DNA of 16,240 bases from Ga0077527 sp964606765 (GTDB lineage Bacteria; Pseudomonadota; Gammaproteobacteria; Burkholderiales; SG8-41). Shown piece by piece: positions 6,634 to 13,732 of the stretch (positions are counted from its first letter, which is position 1; every line of letters begins with the position of its first letter). Made by a program: the position numbers and the translations under genes. The notes below the pieces were generated by a model. That model was not told the origin of the DNA and ran no database searches. It worked only from the letters and a program-made list of their open reading frames with translations. The stretch is taken from NCBI GenBank assembly GCA_964606765.1, contig CAZSIR010000056.1, forward strand, positions 1-16,240, given 5' to 3'.

Positions 6634-8324
6634 GCCAGTCCCTGGTTGCCGCCCACGCCGATCAGCCGCGGCAGGTTGGGGGCGCGCGGTTTGACGGTTT
6701 TGACATCCTTCAGATAACGCTCGACGACATCCCACACGGGTTCACCACCGGCGCCTGCGGCGACCGGGGCCCAGCCGGCCACCTTGTAACGCTTGCCGGC
6801 TTCGATCGGCTTGCCGTTGAGGCGCATGTCATCAATGCGTTTGCCGATGACGGCCGCCGGGTTGCAGGCGTAGGTCATGCCGCCGATGCGCACCATGTCG
6901 CCGCCCTGCTGCAGGTAAGGGTCCGGGTTGAACAGGTTGTCGCAGACGTCTTCGAGTATGGATTTGATGTCGGCGCCGCTGAGTTCATTCAGCGTCACGC
7001 CGGGATAGGTGATCGCGGTCTGGTCCATCAGGTGCTCGCGCAGGATGGCCTGCCCCGGCAACAATGTGGTTCCCCAGCGGAATCCGGGCGAAAAACCGAT
7101 CTCGGCGCCCTGCACCTTCATCATCGCGTCGAGTATCAACTGATCAAAGGTGCCATTGAAATTGCCGCGGCGGTACAACAGGCCTTCGGTGACTGCCAGC
7201 GGCTCTTTCAGCCGGGCGGCGTACGGCGCGCGCACGCGGTCGATCAGCGCCTGCATCTGCGCATCGGCGGGCAGCAGGTTGGCAAATACCGGCAGGAGCC
7301 GGTAGCGGAAATCCATGACCCCGCTGCTGCCGACATCAAGGTCGAGCACAGCGAGGAATTTGCCGTTGGAACCGGCATTGCTGACGATGGTCTTGCCGCC
7401 GGCATTGCTGACGATCACCGGCACCGGCACGCCGTCGTGGGTATGGCCGCCGAGGATGGCATCGATGCCGCGCACACGGCTGGCCAGCTTGACGTCAACG
7501 TCCATGCCGTTGTGCGACAGCAACACCACCGCGCGCGCACCTTTGCTGCGCGCTTCGTTGACGACCGCCTGCAGTTCCGCCTCCTGGATGCCGAACGTCC
7601 ATTCCGGAACAAAGTGGCGCGGGTTGGCGATCGGCGTATAGGGAAAGGCCTGACCGATGATCGCGACCGGCACGCCATTCATTTCACGCATCACCCAGGG
7701 CTTGAACACCGGATCGCCGAAATCGGCGGTCTTCACGTTCTGCGCAAGGAACTCGATGCGCCCCAGCGATTTGACGGCTTCCAGCACGCGCTTGTCGCCG
7801 TAGGTGAATTCCCAGTGCGCGGTCATGATGTCGACCCCAAGCTGCTGGCAGGCTTCGATCATGTCGCGGCCCTGCGTCCACAGCGCAGTGGCGGAACCCT
7901 GCCAGGTGTCGCCACCGTCCAGCAGCAGCGCACCGGGCCGGCTTTCGCGCAGGCGTTTGACCAGCGTCGCGAGGTGGGCAAAACCGCCGACCCTGCCGTA
8001 ACGTTTCGCGGCCGCGGCAAAATCAAGATAGGTAAAGGCGTGGGCCTCGGCCGTGCCGGGAGCGATCCCCGCGCTTTTCAGCAAATGCTCGCCGACCAGG
8101 TGCGGCAGGCGGCCCGCCGCATCACCGACGCCGATATTGGCGCTGGGTTCACGAAAATAAACCGGCAGCAGCTGCGCATGGCAGTCGGTGAAATGCAGCA
8201 GGCTGACGTTGCCGAATCGCGGCGGGCTGTACAGCGCATGGTCCACCTGCGCGCGCGCGCCGTCCAGCGGCACGCCGCAGGCCGCGGCAGCGGCCAGCGT
8301 GCCGAGGAATTCCCGACGGTTCAC
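6630..8324 (-). CDS. soxB: SoxB thiosulfohydrolase
   Basis: SoxB hydrolyses the terminal sulfonate from the S-thiosulfonate on SoxY, releasing sulfate in the periplasm. It is a 564-residue 5'-nucleotidase-fold enzyme with a two-metal, usually manganese, site. The start MNRREFLGTL is a twin-arginine (Tat) signal. Metal-site segments are LHFTDCHAQ (Asp 47, His 49), LLDGGDTWQG (Asp 139), TAHWEFTYG (His 170), LLSHNGMD (His 271) and LGGHTHDG (His 294, His 296). THWEFTYG-like sequence in place of the nucleotidase GNHE motif is typical of SoxB. The start is GTG 8324, which overlaps the soxX stop as GTGA and places RR near the N terminus. The reading frame is open further upstream only because it overlaps soxX. 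The end overlaps soxH. Confidence 0.96.
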   Translation of the reverse strand: MNRREFLGTLAAAAACGVPLDGARAQVDHALYSPPRFGNVSLLHFTDCHAQLLPVYFREPSANIGVGDAAGRLPHLVGEHLLKSAGIAPGTAEAHAFTYLDFAAAAKRYGRVGGFAHLATLVKRLRESRPGALLLDGGDTWQGSATALWTQGRDMIEACQQLGVDIMTAHWEFTYGDKRVLEAVKSLGRIEFLAQNVKTADFGDPVFKPWVMREMNGVPVAIIGQAFPYTPIANPRHFVPEWTFGIQEAELQAVVNEARSKGARAVVLLSHNGMDVDVKLASRVRGIDAILGGHTHDGVPVPVIVSNAGGKTIVSNAGSNGKFLAVLDLDVGSSGVMDFRYRLLPVFANLLPADAQMQALIDRVRAPYAARLKEPLAVTEGLLYRRGNFNGTFDQLILDAMMKVQGAEIGFSPGFRWGTTLLPGQAILREHLMDQTAITYPGVTLNELSGADIKSILEDVCDNLFNPDPYLQQGGDMVRIGGMTYACNPAAVIGKRIDDMRLNGKPIEAGKRYKVAGWAPVAAGAGGEPVWDVVERYLKDVKTVKPRAPNLPRLIGVGGNQGLA

Positions 8325-8950
8325 TGATTCACCGGCGAAGCAGGATCCAGCAGCAGCGCAGTCAGGTCCTTCATCTGCTCCTCGGTCAGGATGCCGTTGT
8401 GACCGAAGCGCGGCATGTTGGAGCAGGCCGAGAACGCCTGGGGGTTGTAGATCCGGCCATAGGCGTAACGCTGCATTTCGGCCGAGGGTCCGCCCCTTAG
8501 CTTGCCGAAGTTGTAGAGGCTGGGCCCGATGGTGCCGAAGGAAATCTCGGCTTTGCTCAGCTGGTGGCAGGCGTAGCAGTTGCCTCCCGCGGGGTTTTTC
8601 GGATTGTCGGAAAACTGCTTGCCGACCCCCGTCTGCGCCACCTTTTCGCCGGCACGCCAGTCCCCCATCAGTTTGCCGTCCGCGGGATACCGGATCGAAG
8701 CAAAGTTGGATTTCTCGATGCGCGCCGCGTCTTCCTTCGAAATCACGGCTGGCGGCACGTTGCTGCACAGCCGCTGCGCCTCGTCCTGGTCCAGCCGGTC
8801 GAGCTTGGCCTGGCCTTTTTCATTGAAGGAGGCTTTTATTGCAGCCAGATCCCCTGCGCTCACCTTCTTGTCAGCAACCGTCGAGCAGCCGACAGCAATG
8901 AGGCCGGAGACCAGCAGCACGGGCCATGTCCAGTTTGCCAGTTTTTTCAT
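8321..8950 (-). CDS. soxX: SoxX, c-type cytochrome subunit of SoxAX
   Basis: SoxX is the electron-accepting cytochrome c of SoxAX, which oxidatively couples thiosulfate to the SoxY cysteine. The 209-residue protein has one heme site, CYACH at 125-129, with Met 179 (CSNMPRFGHNG) as the probable distal ligand. Cys 62 and Cys 176 may form a disulfide. The N terminus, MKKLANWTWPVLLVSGLIAVGC, ends in a lipobox-like AVGC followed by Ser, so SoxX may be lipidated at Cys 22 rather than soluble. It is longer than SoxX of about 155 residues in some species because of extra N-terminal sequence. GAGGAGA lies 6 bases before ATG 8950. It is 10 bases downstream of soxA and overlaps soxB by 4 bases. Confidence 0.95.
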   Translation of the reverse strand: MKKLANWTWPVLLVSGLIAVGCSTVADKKVSAGDLAAIKASFNEKGQAKLDRLDQDEAQRLCSNVPPAVISKEDAARIEKSNFASIRYPADGKLMGDWRAGEKVAQTGVGKQFSDNPKNPAGGNCYACHQLSKAEISFGTIGPSLYNFGKLRGGPSAEMQRYAYGRIYNPQAFSACSNMPRFGHNGILTEEQMKDLTALLLDPASPVNQ

Positions 8951-8960
8951 GTTCGTCTCC

Positions 8961-9779
8961 TCAGCGTTTGATGGCGGGTGCGTTGAATGCCGCGCCGTTG
9001 GCGTTATGGGCGAGATAGGTCGTCAATGCAACCGACAGCTCCGATGCAAACACCAGTTCGGGAAAACGCTGCTGGCGGAAGCAGTCATTCAGCCGCCACT
9101 GGAAAGTGCGCAGCTCGCCCTGCGAAACACGATAGGCCGGCCAGGTGGTGTAGCCGAGCTGAGCCCCCTTTTTCTCGGTCAGGTTGGGCAGGTCCTGCAG
9201 GCGGATGCGCTTGCCGTTTTCAGCGTGGCAGGTGGAACAGGCAAAGTCATGCGGCCCGCCGCGGAAAAAAAACATCTTTTCACCCAGCGCATAGGCCTCT
9301 TTTTCCTTGGGATGATCGAGCCCGACCTTCATCACCACGCCCCTGGATTCCGAGCTGATCCATGCGGCGAGCGCTTCCAGGTCGGAACGGTTGCTGCCGG
9401 CGCCGAAAACACGCCTGGTCGCATCCGCCTGGCTGATGCCCTGCAGGTTCACCATGCAATGCACCAGCCTCGACTCCAGATCCATGACCTTGTCGGCATC
9501 GGCAAAATAGCGCGGCAGCTCGGCGTATGCCCCCTTGACCACGCCCCTGCCCTTGCCCAGATCGCACTGCTCCAGCGAGGCCTGTTTCGGGCCGCGCTTC
9601 TGCTTCCAGATGTCTTCGCCGCGTGCCTCCCACAGTTCTGCAGGATTGCCGTCCTGCAATTGCGCGCGATAACGTGCAATCTCGTCCAGCGTGTTGCTCT
9701 GCGCGTATGCGTTTGACGCAAACAGGGAAGCCAGCACGGGGGCCAGCAGCCTCGCCATGGCCAAAAGTCCAGTCTTCAT
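8961..9779 (-). CDS. soxA: SoxA, L-cysteine S-thiosulfotransferase subunit
   Basis: SoxA holds the active heme of SoxAX, which joins thiosulfate to the SoxY cysteine. The 272-residue precursor has a Sec-type signal ending near ASNAYAQ (about 21-27). Only one CxxCH is present, CSTCH at 181-185. The N-terminal domain, which carries a second heme in diheme SoxA proteins, has Cys 72 and Cys 108 instead, probably a disulfide, so this is a monoheme SoxA. Cys 233 in RLNDCFRQQRFPE is the expected cysteine persulfide ligand of the active-site heme. ATG 9779 is preceded by a strong AAGGAGGAG; an in-frame ATG at 9827 lies outside the family N terminus. A 124-bp AT-rich gap separates it from soxZ, the largest gap in the operon. 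Confidence 0.95.
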   Translation of the reverse strand: MKTGLLAMARLLAPVLASLFASNAYAQSNTLDEIARYRAQLQDGNPAELWEARGEDIWKQKRGPKQASLEQCDLGKGRGVVKGAYAELPRYFADADKVMDLESRLVHCMVNLQGISQADATRRVFGAGSNRSDLEALAAWISSESRGVVMKVGLDHPKEKEAYALGEKMFFFRGGPHDFACSTCHAENGKRIRLQDLPNLTEKKGAQLGYTTWPAYRVSQGELRTFQWRLNDCFRQQRFPELVFASELSVALTTYLAHNANGAAFNAPAIKR

Positions 9780-9903
9780 GGTCTCCTCCTTTGATGTGCG
9801 TGGGTGCAGTGCCGCCTGCAATCCCACAGCGATAACAAATTTATTATTAAAATCAAATACTTAATGAATAATTGCCGGTCGACTGCAAGCACCCCGGCAT
9901 GCG
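9780..9903 (-). other. AT-rich intergenic gap between soxZ and soxA, possible internal promoter or regulatory site
   Basis: This is the only substantial gap inside the sox operon. Its centre (about 9834-9873) is strikingly AT-rich against GC-rich surroundings. It contains ATTATT at 9843-9848 and AATAAT at 9867-9872 as inverted arms separated by 18 bases. Minus-strand AATAAT resembles a -10 box, but I find no good -35 at proper spacing. It could hold a second promoter for soxAXBH-dsrE or a regulator site. It does not resemble the repeat in front of soxR. Confidence 0.4.
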
Positions 9904-10215
9904 TCAGTTGATGGTGCCTTCATCGGTCCGCTTGTCACCCTTGTTGTCTTCCCAGGTCACGCTGATTTTTTCACCTTTCTGGCCGCCCTTGAAATCAAAT
10001 TCCAGATAGGGATTTTTCGAAACCGCCGGACCCCATTGGGCCGTAAGCACGGGTTTGCCCTGGTACGTCGCGGTGACGCTGCGAATATAGTGCGCGGGCA
10101 CCAGTTTGCCGGACGAGTCCTTGCGCTGCCCGGTTTCCATTTCGTGGCTCATCAGGACTTTTACGTTCACCGCGCCGTCGCGTGCCGTGGCACGTATTCT
10201 CATCGGATCTGCCAT
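9904..10215 (-). CDS. soxZ: SoxZ, sulfur carrier complex subunit
   Basis: SoxZ pairs with SoxY to form the periplasmic carrier of Sox intermediates. The 103-residue protein has no signal peptide, as usual for SoxZ, which is exported with SoxY. It has no cysteine. Recognisable segments are ADPMRIRATARDGAVNVKVL, LMSHEMETGQRKD, PAHYIRSVTATYQGKPV and NPYLEFDFKGGQKGEKISVTW. A ribosome binding site, AAAGGAGAG, lies just upstream of ATG 10215. It starts 18 bases after soxY. Confidence 0.96.
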   Translation of the reverse strand: MADPMRIRATARDGAVNVKVLMSHEMETGQRKDSSGKLVPAHYIRSVTATYQGKPVLTAQWGPAVSKNPYLEFDFKGGQKGEKISVTWEDNKGDKRTDEGTIN

Positions 10216-10233
10216 GTCTCTCTCCTTTGGTGT

Positions 10234-10692
10234 TCAGCCGCCGCAGCCGCCGAGGGTGATCTTGATTTCCTGTTTGGCCACGAAGAATTTGCCGTTGGCC
10301 TTGACCAGCGCGTATACGTCGGAAGTCTGGCCCATCTTCACCCGCGTCGAAATATTGCCGGCAGTGCCCGAAGGGATGCCGAAACTGGCCACCAGCGGCG
10401 TCGGATTTTTCTCGACCAGCACCGCGATGGATTCCGTGCCGGGCAGCCTGCTTTCGACCGCCACCGGAACCACGGCGCCGTTCTCGGCAATGGCGGGCGC
10501 CTTGATCACGATGGCATCCGATGATGCCGGGCTCTGGGCCCCGATGGCCTGCATCGCTTCAGCCAGCGTCTTCATTGCAAAAGCGTCGGCGCCCTGCGCG
10601 AAAACATCAGCCGGCCTGACGATGCCTGCCGCGAACAGCAGCGCAAGCATGCCGCCACCGGTCTTGATTACCCCTCTGCGTGAATGATTCAT
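10234..10692 (-). CDS. soxY: SoxY, thiosulfate-binding carrier subunit
   Basis: SoxY carries the pathway intermediates covalently on its C-terminal cysteine. The 152-residue precursor has a Tat signal beginning MNHSRRGVIKTGGG, with cleavage expected near VFAQ (about 40-43). It ends in ITLGGCGG, the diagnostic flexible arm with the carrier Cys 150. ATG 10692 is preceded by AGGAGG about 9 bases upstream. The upstream extension of the reading frame would overlap soxD and is rejected. It follows soxD by 31 bases and precedes soxZ by 18. Confidence 0.97.
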   Translation of the reverse strand: MNHSRRGVIKTGGGMLALLFAAGIVRPADVFAQGADAFAMKTLAEAMQAIGAQSPASSDAIVIKAPAIAENGAVVPVAVESRLPGTESIAVLVEKNPTPLVASFGIPSGTAGNISTRVKMGQTSDVYALVKANGKFFVAKQEIKITLGGCGG

Positions 10693-10723
10693 GGTCCCTT
10701 CCTCCTGTTCAATCAGTCTTGAT

Positions 10724-11764
10724 TCACTCGGTCTTGAGTATCCAGCGCACCAGGGTGCGCAGGTCCTGCTCCTGCAATTGCGCAAACGGCGGCATCGGCA
10801 CGCTGCCCCAGGTGCCCTGTCCGCCGGTTTTGACTTTTGCCATCAGCCGGGCTTCGGCGCCGGCATCCGCGCGGTATTTTGCGGCAATTTCGGCGAGCGC
10901 CGGTCCGACCGTACGCTGCTTCGGCGCATGACAGCCGAGGCAGCCGGATTTTTCCGCGAGCTCGCGGGCAGGATCCCCTGCTGGTTTGGCCGGTGCGACG
11001 GCTTTTTCACCCGAACCGCCAACCAGCGAGACGGCACGAACCGGACCGATCAGGCGGTTCTGTTCCGCCAGGTCACCGTGCGATCCGCGGGCATGTTCCG
11101 GCAACTGCGAAAGGATGCGCGGTTCCGGCCCGCAGTTTTTCATGCACGCCACGGCCTTGACGTCCGGCTTGCCGCGCGTGTCCCAAAGGCCGTGGTCGCG
11201 TGTCAGGCCGTTGCGGTTGGGCAGGCGCGCCTGCACTTCGGCGATGTTTTTGTCAGTGAGCACGAAGTTGTCGGGAACGATGTTTCCCTGGTTCAGCACA
11301 TAGGCCGTGAGCGCGTAAACCTCGTCGGCGGTCAGCGTCTTCGGCGCGTTCCACGGCATCGCGCGGTTGATGTAATCCCACAACGTCGACACCCGCGACA
11401 GTTTCATCACCGTGCTGCGCTGCTCGCCCGGTTTGGCCAGTGCCGCCACGCGACCGCTCTTGATGTCTTCAGGCGTGATGCCGCCGATCAGCGGCGGGAA
11501 AAACTGGTTCGATTCGCCAAAGCTGCCGTGGCAGGAAGCGCATTTCGCCTCCCACACCGACTCGCCCCGGGACACGCTGCCGGATCCGGGCGGCAAACCC
11601 TTGAAGTCCGCGCGCACGTCGATGTCCCAGGCAGCGATTTCCGCCGGCGTGGCCGCACGTCCCACACCGGGATACGGCGATTTCGGCGTTTGCGCAAGCA
11701 ACTGCGCCGATGCGCAGGCCGCGACAACCAGGCCCGCCAGCTGCGCTCTATTCCACCTGGACAT
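10724..11764 (-). CDS. soxD: SoxD, diheme cytochrome c subunit of sulfane dehydrogenase SoxCD
   Basis: SoxD takes electrons from the molybdenum centre of SoxC during oxidation of the sulfane sulfur on SoxY. The 346-residue precursor has a secretion signal (MSRWNRAQLAGLVVAACASA). Two c-type heme sites are present, CASCH at 75-79 and CLGCH at 275-279. Met 136 (RAMPW) and Met 324 (SVPMPPF) are probable axial ligands. Between the hemes lies an extra pair of cysteines (Cys 207 and Cys 211). The linker around 245-265 is rich in Ala, Pro and Lys. ATG 11764 lies 17 bases inside the end of soxC, so translation is probably coupled. An earlier in-frame ATG would overlap soxC much further and lacks a signal peptide. 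Confidence 0.95.
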   Translation of the reverse strand: MSRWNRAQLAGLVVAACASAQLLAQTPKSPYPGVGRAATPAEIAAWDIDVRADFKGLPPGSGSVSRGESVWEAKCASCHGSFGESNQFFPPLIGGITPEDIKSGRVAALAKPGEQRSTVMKLSRVSTLWDYINRAMPWNAPKTLTADEVYALTAYVLNQGNIVPDNFVLTDKNIAEVQARLPNRNGLTRDHGLWDTRGKPDVKAVACMKNCGPEPRILSQLPEHARGSHGDLAEQNRLIGPVRAVSLVGGSGEKAVAPAKPAGDPARELAEKSGCLGCHAPKQRTVGPALAEIAAKYRADAGAEARLMAKVKTGGQGTWGSVPMPPFAQLQEQDLRTLVRWILKTE

Positions 11765-13049
11765 TGGAGACTTCCCCATTCGCCGCCACCAGCCAGGACT
11801 GGATGGCATTGTTGTGGTAAATCGACCGCGTGCCGCGAACCGCGCGCAGCTGCGCGATTTTCGGCTGGACATAGCCGGTGTCATCCATCGCCCGGCTCTG
11901 CAGGATGGCTGGGCCGCCGTTCCACACCCAGTCGATGTTGAAACGTGTCAGCGCTTTCGGCAGCACCGGGTTTTCCAGGCGCGCCTCTTTCCAGTTTTGG
12001 CCGCCGTCAAACGAGACATCGACGCGGCGTATGCGCCCGCGACCGGACCAGGTGAGGCCGGTGACGTTGTACTGCCCCGGGTTCAGCAGCACCTGCCCGC
12101 CCGAAGGCGTGGTGATCACCGATTTGCATTCCTGCACGGAAGAATACTGGCGGTGGATGCCGTCCGGCATCAGGTCAATGTAATGCAGCGTTTCCTCACG
12201 CGTGTCCCAGGGCCGGTCGCCGACCTCGAGGCGCCGCAGCCATTTGACCCAGGAGACGCCCTGCACGCCGGGCACCACCAGCCGCAGCGGATAGCCGTTT
12301 TCCGGCCGCAGGCATTCGCCGTTCATGCCCCAGGCCACCATCACATCATCCAGCGCGCGCTCCATGCCGATGGTCCGCGTCAGGCCGGAACCGTCGGCGC
12401 CTTCGGCCAGAATGTAGCGGCCCTTTTTGACGTCGGCGCCGCAGTGCTCCAGCAGCTTCGACAGCGGAACGCCGGTGAACTCGCAGCAGGACAGCATGCC
12501 GTGGGTGTACTGGACCGTGGGCACCGCGACATTGCCCCATTCCATGCCGGTGTTGGCGCCGCATTCGATGAAATGGATGCGCGACACCGCGGGCAGGCGC
12601 ATCAAGTCATCCATGCTGTAAACCCGCGCCTCGCGCACCAGTCCGTGCACCATGAGCCGGTGCTGCCGCGGATCGATATCCCACCAGCCCTGGTGGTGGC
12701 GCTCGAAATGCAGGCCGTTGGGCGTGATGATGCCGAACAGGCCCTGCAGCGGTGCGAAAGCCACTGAAGACTGGGGGGCACGCGTCAATCCCGGGCTTTC
12801 CCGGCGCTGCAGGTTTTTTTCAAACTCCGAGGGCAGGCCATAGCCGCGCGCGGCGACCGGCTGGCCCAGGCCCTTGGAATGCGGCGGCAGGTTCAGTATG
12901 GCCGCCTCCCCCTGTGCGCGGGCAGCCGCGGCGCCGGCCAGTGCGGCCACCGCACCACCCGTCAGCGACAGGGATTTTTTGAGGAATCCCCTGCGGTCTT
13001 CCGGCGCCGGACGCACACGCCCGATTTCATTGCTGCCGGCTTTTGTCAT
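11748..13049 (-). CDS. soxC: SoxC, molybdenum sulfane dehydrogenase subunit
   Basis: SoxC belongs to the sulfite oxidase family and, with SoxD, oxidises the sulfane sulfur on SoxY, a six-electron step that allows full conversion of thiosulfate to sulfate. The 433-residue precursor carries a Tat signal, DRRGFLKKSLSLTGG, from residue 18. The molybdenum-ligand cysteine is Cys 163 in HFIECGANTGMEW. PLRLVVPGVQGVSWVKWL and YQYTG-like dimer-domain sequence later in the protein fit the family. ATG 13049 lies 3 bases after the soxR stop with no evident ribosome binding site, which suggests translational coupling to soxR. It overlaps soxD by 17 bases. Confidence 0.95.
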   Translation of the reverse strand: MTKAGSNEIGRVRPAPEDRRGFLKKSLSLTGGAVAALAGAAAARAQGEAAILNLPPHSKGLGQPVAARGYGLPSEFEKNLQRRESPGLTRAPQSSVAFAPLQGLFGIITPNGLHFERHHQGWWDIDPRQHRLMVHGLVREARVYSMDDLMRLPAVSRIHFIECGANTGMEWGNVAVPTVQYTHGMLSCCEFTGVPLSKLLEHCGADVKKGRYILAEGADGSGLTRTIGMERALDDVMVAWGMNGECLRPENGYPLRLVVPGVQGVSWVKWLRRLEVGDRPWDTREETLHYIDLMPDGIHRQYSSVQECKSVITTPSGGQVLLNPGQYNVTGLTWSGRGRIRRVDVSFDGGQNWKEARLENPVLPKALTRFNIDWVWNGGPAILQSRAMDDTGYVQPKIAQLRAVRGTRSIYHNNAIQSWLVAANGEVSNVQVE

Positions 13050-13052
13050 GCG

Positions 13053-13412
13053 TCACGCAGCGCGTTTTGTTTTCAGCGGCATCAGTTTGCTCAGGCTGCG
13101 CTTGAGCGGCAGCCGGTCATCAATCCTCGCCGCGATGCGGTTGCAGGCGGAACGGCAGAGCTCCACCATGGTTTCATCCGACATCCGGTAATAGATCTGG
13201 TTGCCGTCGCGGCGCCTGGTCAGCAGACCGTGCCGGTACATCAGGCCCAGATGCCGCGAAATGTTTGACTGCGTCGCACCGGTCGCCTCGATGATCTGTG
13301 CCACGGTCTGTTCGGATTTGCAGATGGCGTGGATTATTTTCAGACGCGTCGGCTCAGACATCACGGAAAAATAATCCGCGACCTCGTCAAACACCTTGTC
13401 AATTTCATTCAT
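13053..13412 (-). CDS. soxR: SoxR, ArsR/SmtB-family transcriptional repressor of the sox operon
   Basis: A 119-residue winged-helix regulator of the ArsR family. The helix-turn-helix covers about residues 36-58 (VAQIIEATGATQSNISRHLGLM). The wing is RRRDGNQIYYRM. There is no CxC metal motif near the recognition helix. Cysteines occur at 31 (HAICKSE) and at 86 and 90 (VELCRSACNRI), a layout close to sulfide/persulfide sensors of the SqrR/BigR type, in which one Cys in the N-terminal part pairs with one in the last helix. I infer that it derepresses sox genes on persulfide formation. It is the first gene of the operon, with soxC 3 bases downstream. Not to be confused with the redox sensor SoxR of the MerR family. 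Confidence 0.88.
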   Translation of the reverse strand: MNEIDKVFDEVADYFSVMSEPTRLKIIHAICKSEQTVAQIIEATGATQSNISRHLGLMYRHGLLTRRRDGNQIYYRMSDETMVELCRSACNRIAARIDDRLPLKRSLSKLMPLKTKRAA

Positions 13413-13442
13413 CCTGGCATTCCCGGCTGGTTCAGGTGGATA

Positions 13443-13473
13443 TGACTATATGAGTCTATGCGCATATAGTCAA
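13443..13473 (-). promoter_or_regulatory. soxR-sox operon promoter with overlapping perfect inverted-repeat operator
   Basis: The arms TGACTATATG (13443-13452) and CATATAGTCA (13463-13472) are a perfect 10-bp inverted repeat with a 10-base spacer, the size expected for an ArsR-family dimer site. On the minus strand the same bases form TTGACT (13473-13468), 17 bases, then TATAGT (13450-13445). Each box matches the sigma-70 consensus at five of six positions. The repeat therefore covers both boxes, which fits repression by blocking polymerase. A partly similar third half-site, ATATGA at 13448-13453, repeats the ATATGA at 13440-13445. The symmetry also produces a plus-strand promoter-like pair, ATGACT (13442-13447) and TATAGT (13465-13470), again with 17 bases between. 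Confidence 0.8.
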
Positions 13474-13474
13474 A

Positions 13475-13654
13475 ATGATTTCAGCGATGACGCAGGCATT
13501 TTCCTTGTGCGTCGCAGCAGCAGTTTTTGCGCAGGGACCGTGGTTCGCGCAGACGACAAACCGGAACCAAAGAAAAATGCCGCGGCAAAATCAGCAGCAA
13601 TCCGCTGTTGCAGCAGGCCTTTGGGTCAATATCCGTCGGCTTGTCCGGCATTAA
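13475..13654 (+). CDS. Possible small exported protein or gene remnant divergent from soxR (59 aa)
   Basis: A short frame beginning MISAMTQAFSLCVAAAVFAQ. The first 26 residues look like a signal peptide, with possible cleavage at VFA-Q or WFA-Q, although there is no basic residue near the start. The rest is polar and Gln/Arg-rich and matches nothing I know. The start lies only 4 bases past the plus-strand TATAGT of the symmetric operator, so a transcript would begin at or after the first ATG; a second ATG is at 13487. No Shine-Dalgarno is present. It may be the degraded 5' end of a former sox gene or chance. Confidence 0.2.
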   Translation: MISAMTQAFSLCVAAAVFAQGPWFAQTTNRNQRKMPRQNQQQSAVAAGLWVNIRRLVRH

Positions 13655-13732
13655 ACGCGAGCCGGATTGCCTCGCCAGAAAGTCCCTGTGTGCATTGCAA
13701 AATCAGCGGTACGCAGGCAGCGTGTCCGACGC

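Larger units (their letters stand above)
13413..13732. other. 320-bp intergenic region between lysR end and soxR start
   Basis: The soxR-proximal 60 bases hold the soxR leader and the promoter/operator. The remaining 260 bases contain only one short reading frame of note (13475-13654). Longer open frames here lack start signals and a coding look. No tRNA, terminator with a T run, or repeat is evident, although a weak stem (GCAGCA with TGTTGC) occurs near 13600-13620. Confidence 0.6.

Noticed and set aside
6429..8327. 632-codon open frame on the plus strand opposite soxB
   Set aside because: It is antisense to the well-supported soxB and soxH genes. The composition is typical of a GC-rich shadow frame and shows no domain.
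10200..10230. Start of a separate gene for SoxY at 10785 (longer frame)
   Set aside because: The extra 31 codons overlap soxD and precede the Tat signal; ATG 10692 with AGGAGG is the better start.
11412..12767. 451-codon plus-strand frame opposite soxC and soxD
   Set aside because: Shadow of two clear genes on the other strand; no recognisable domain.
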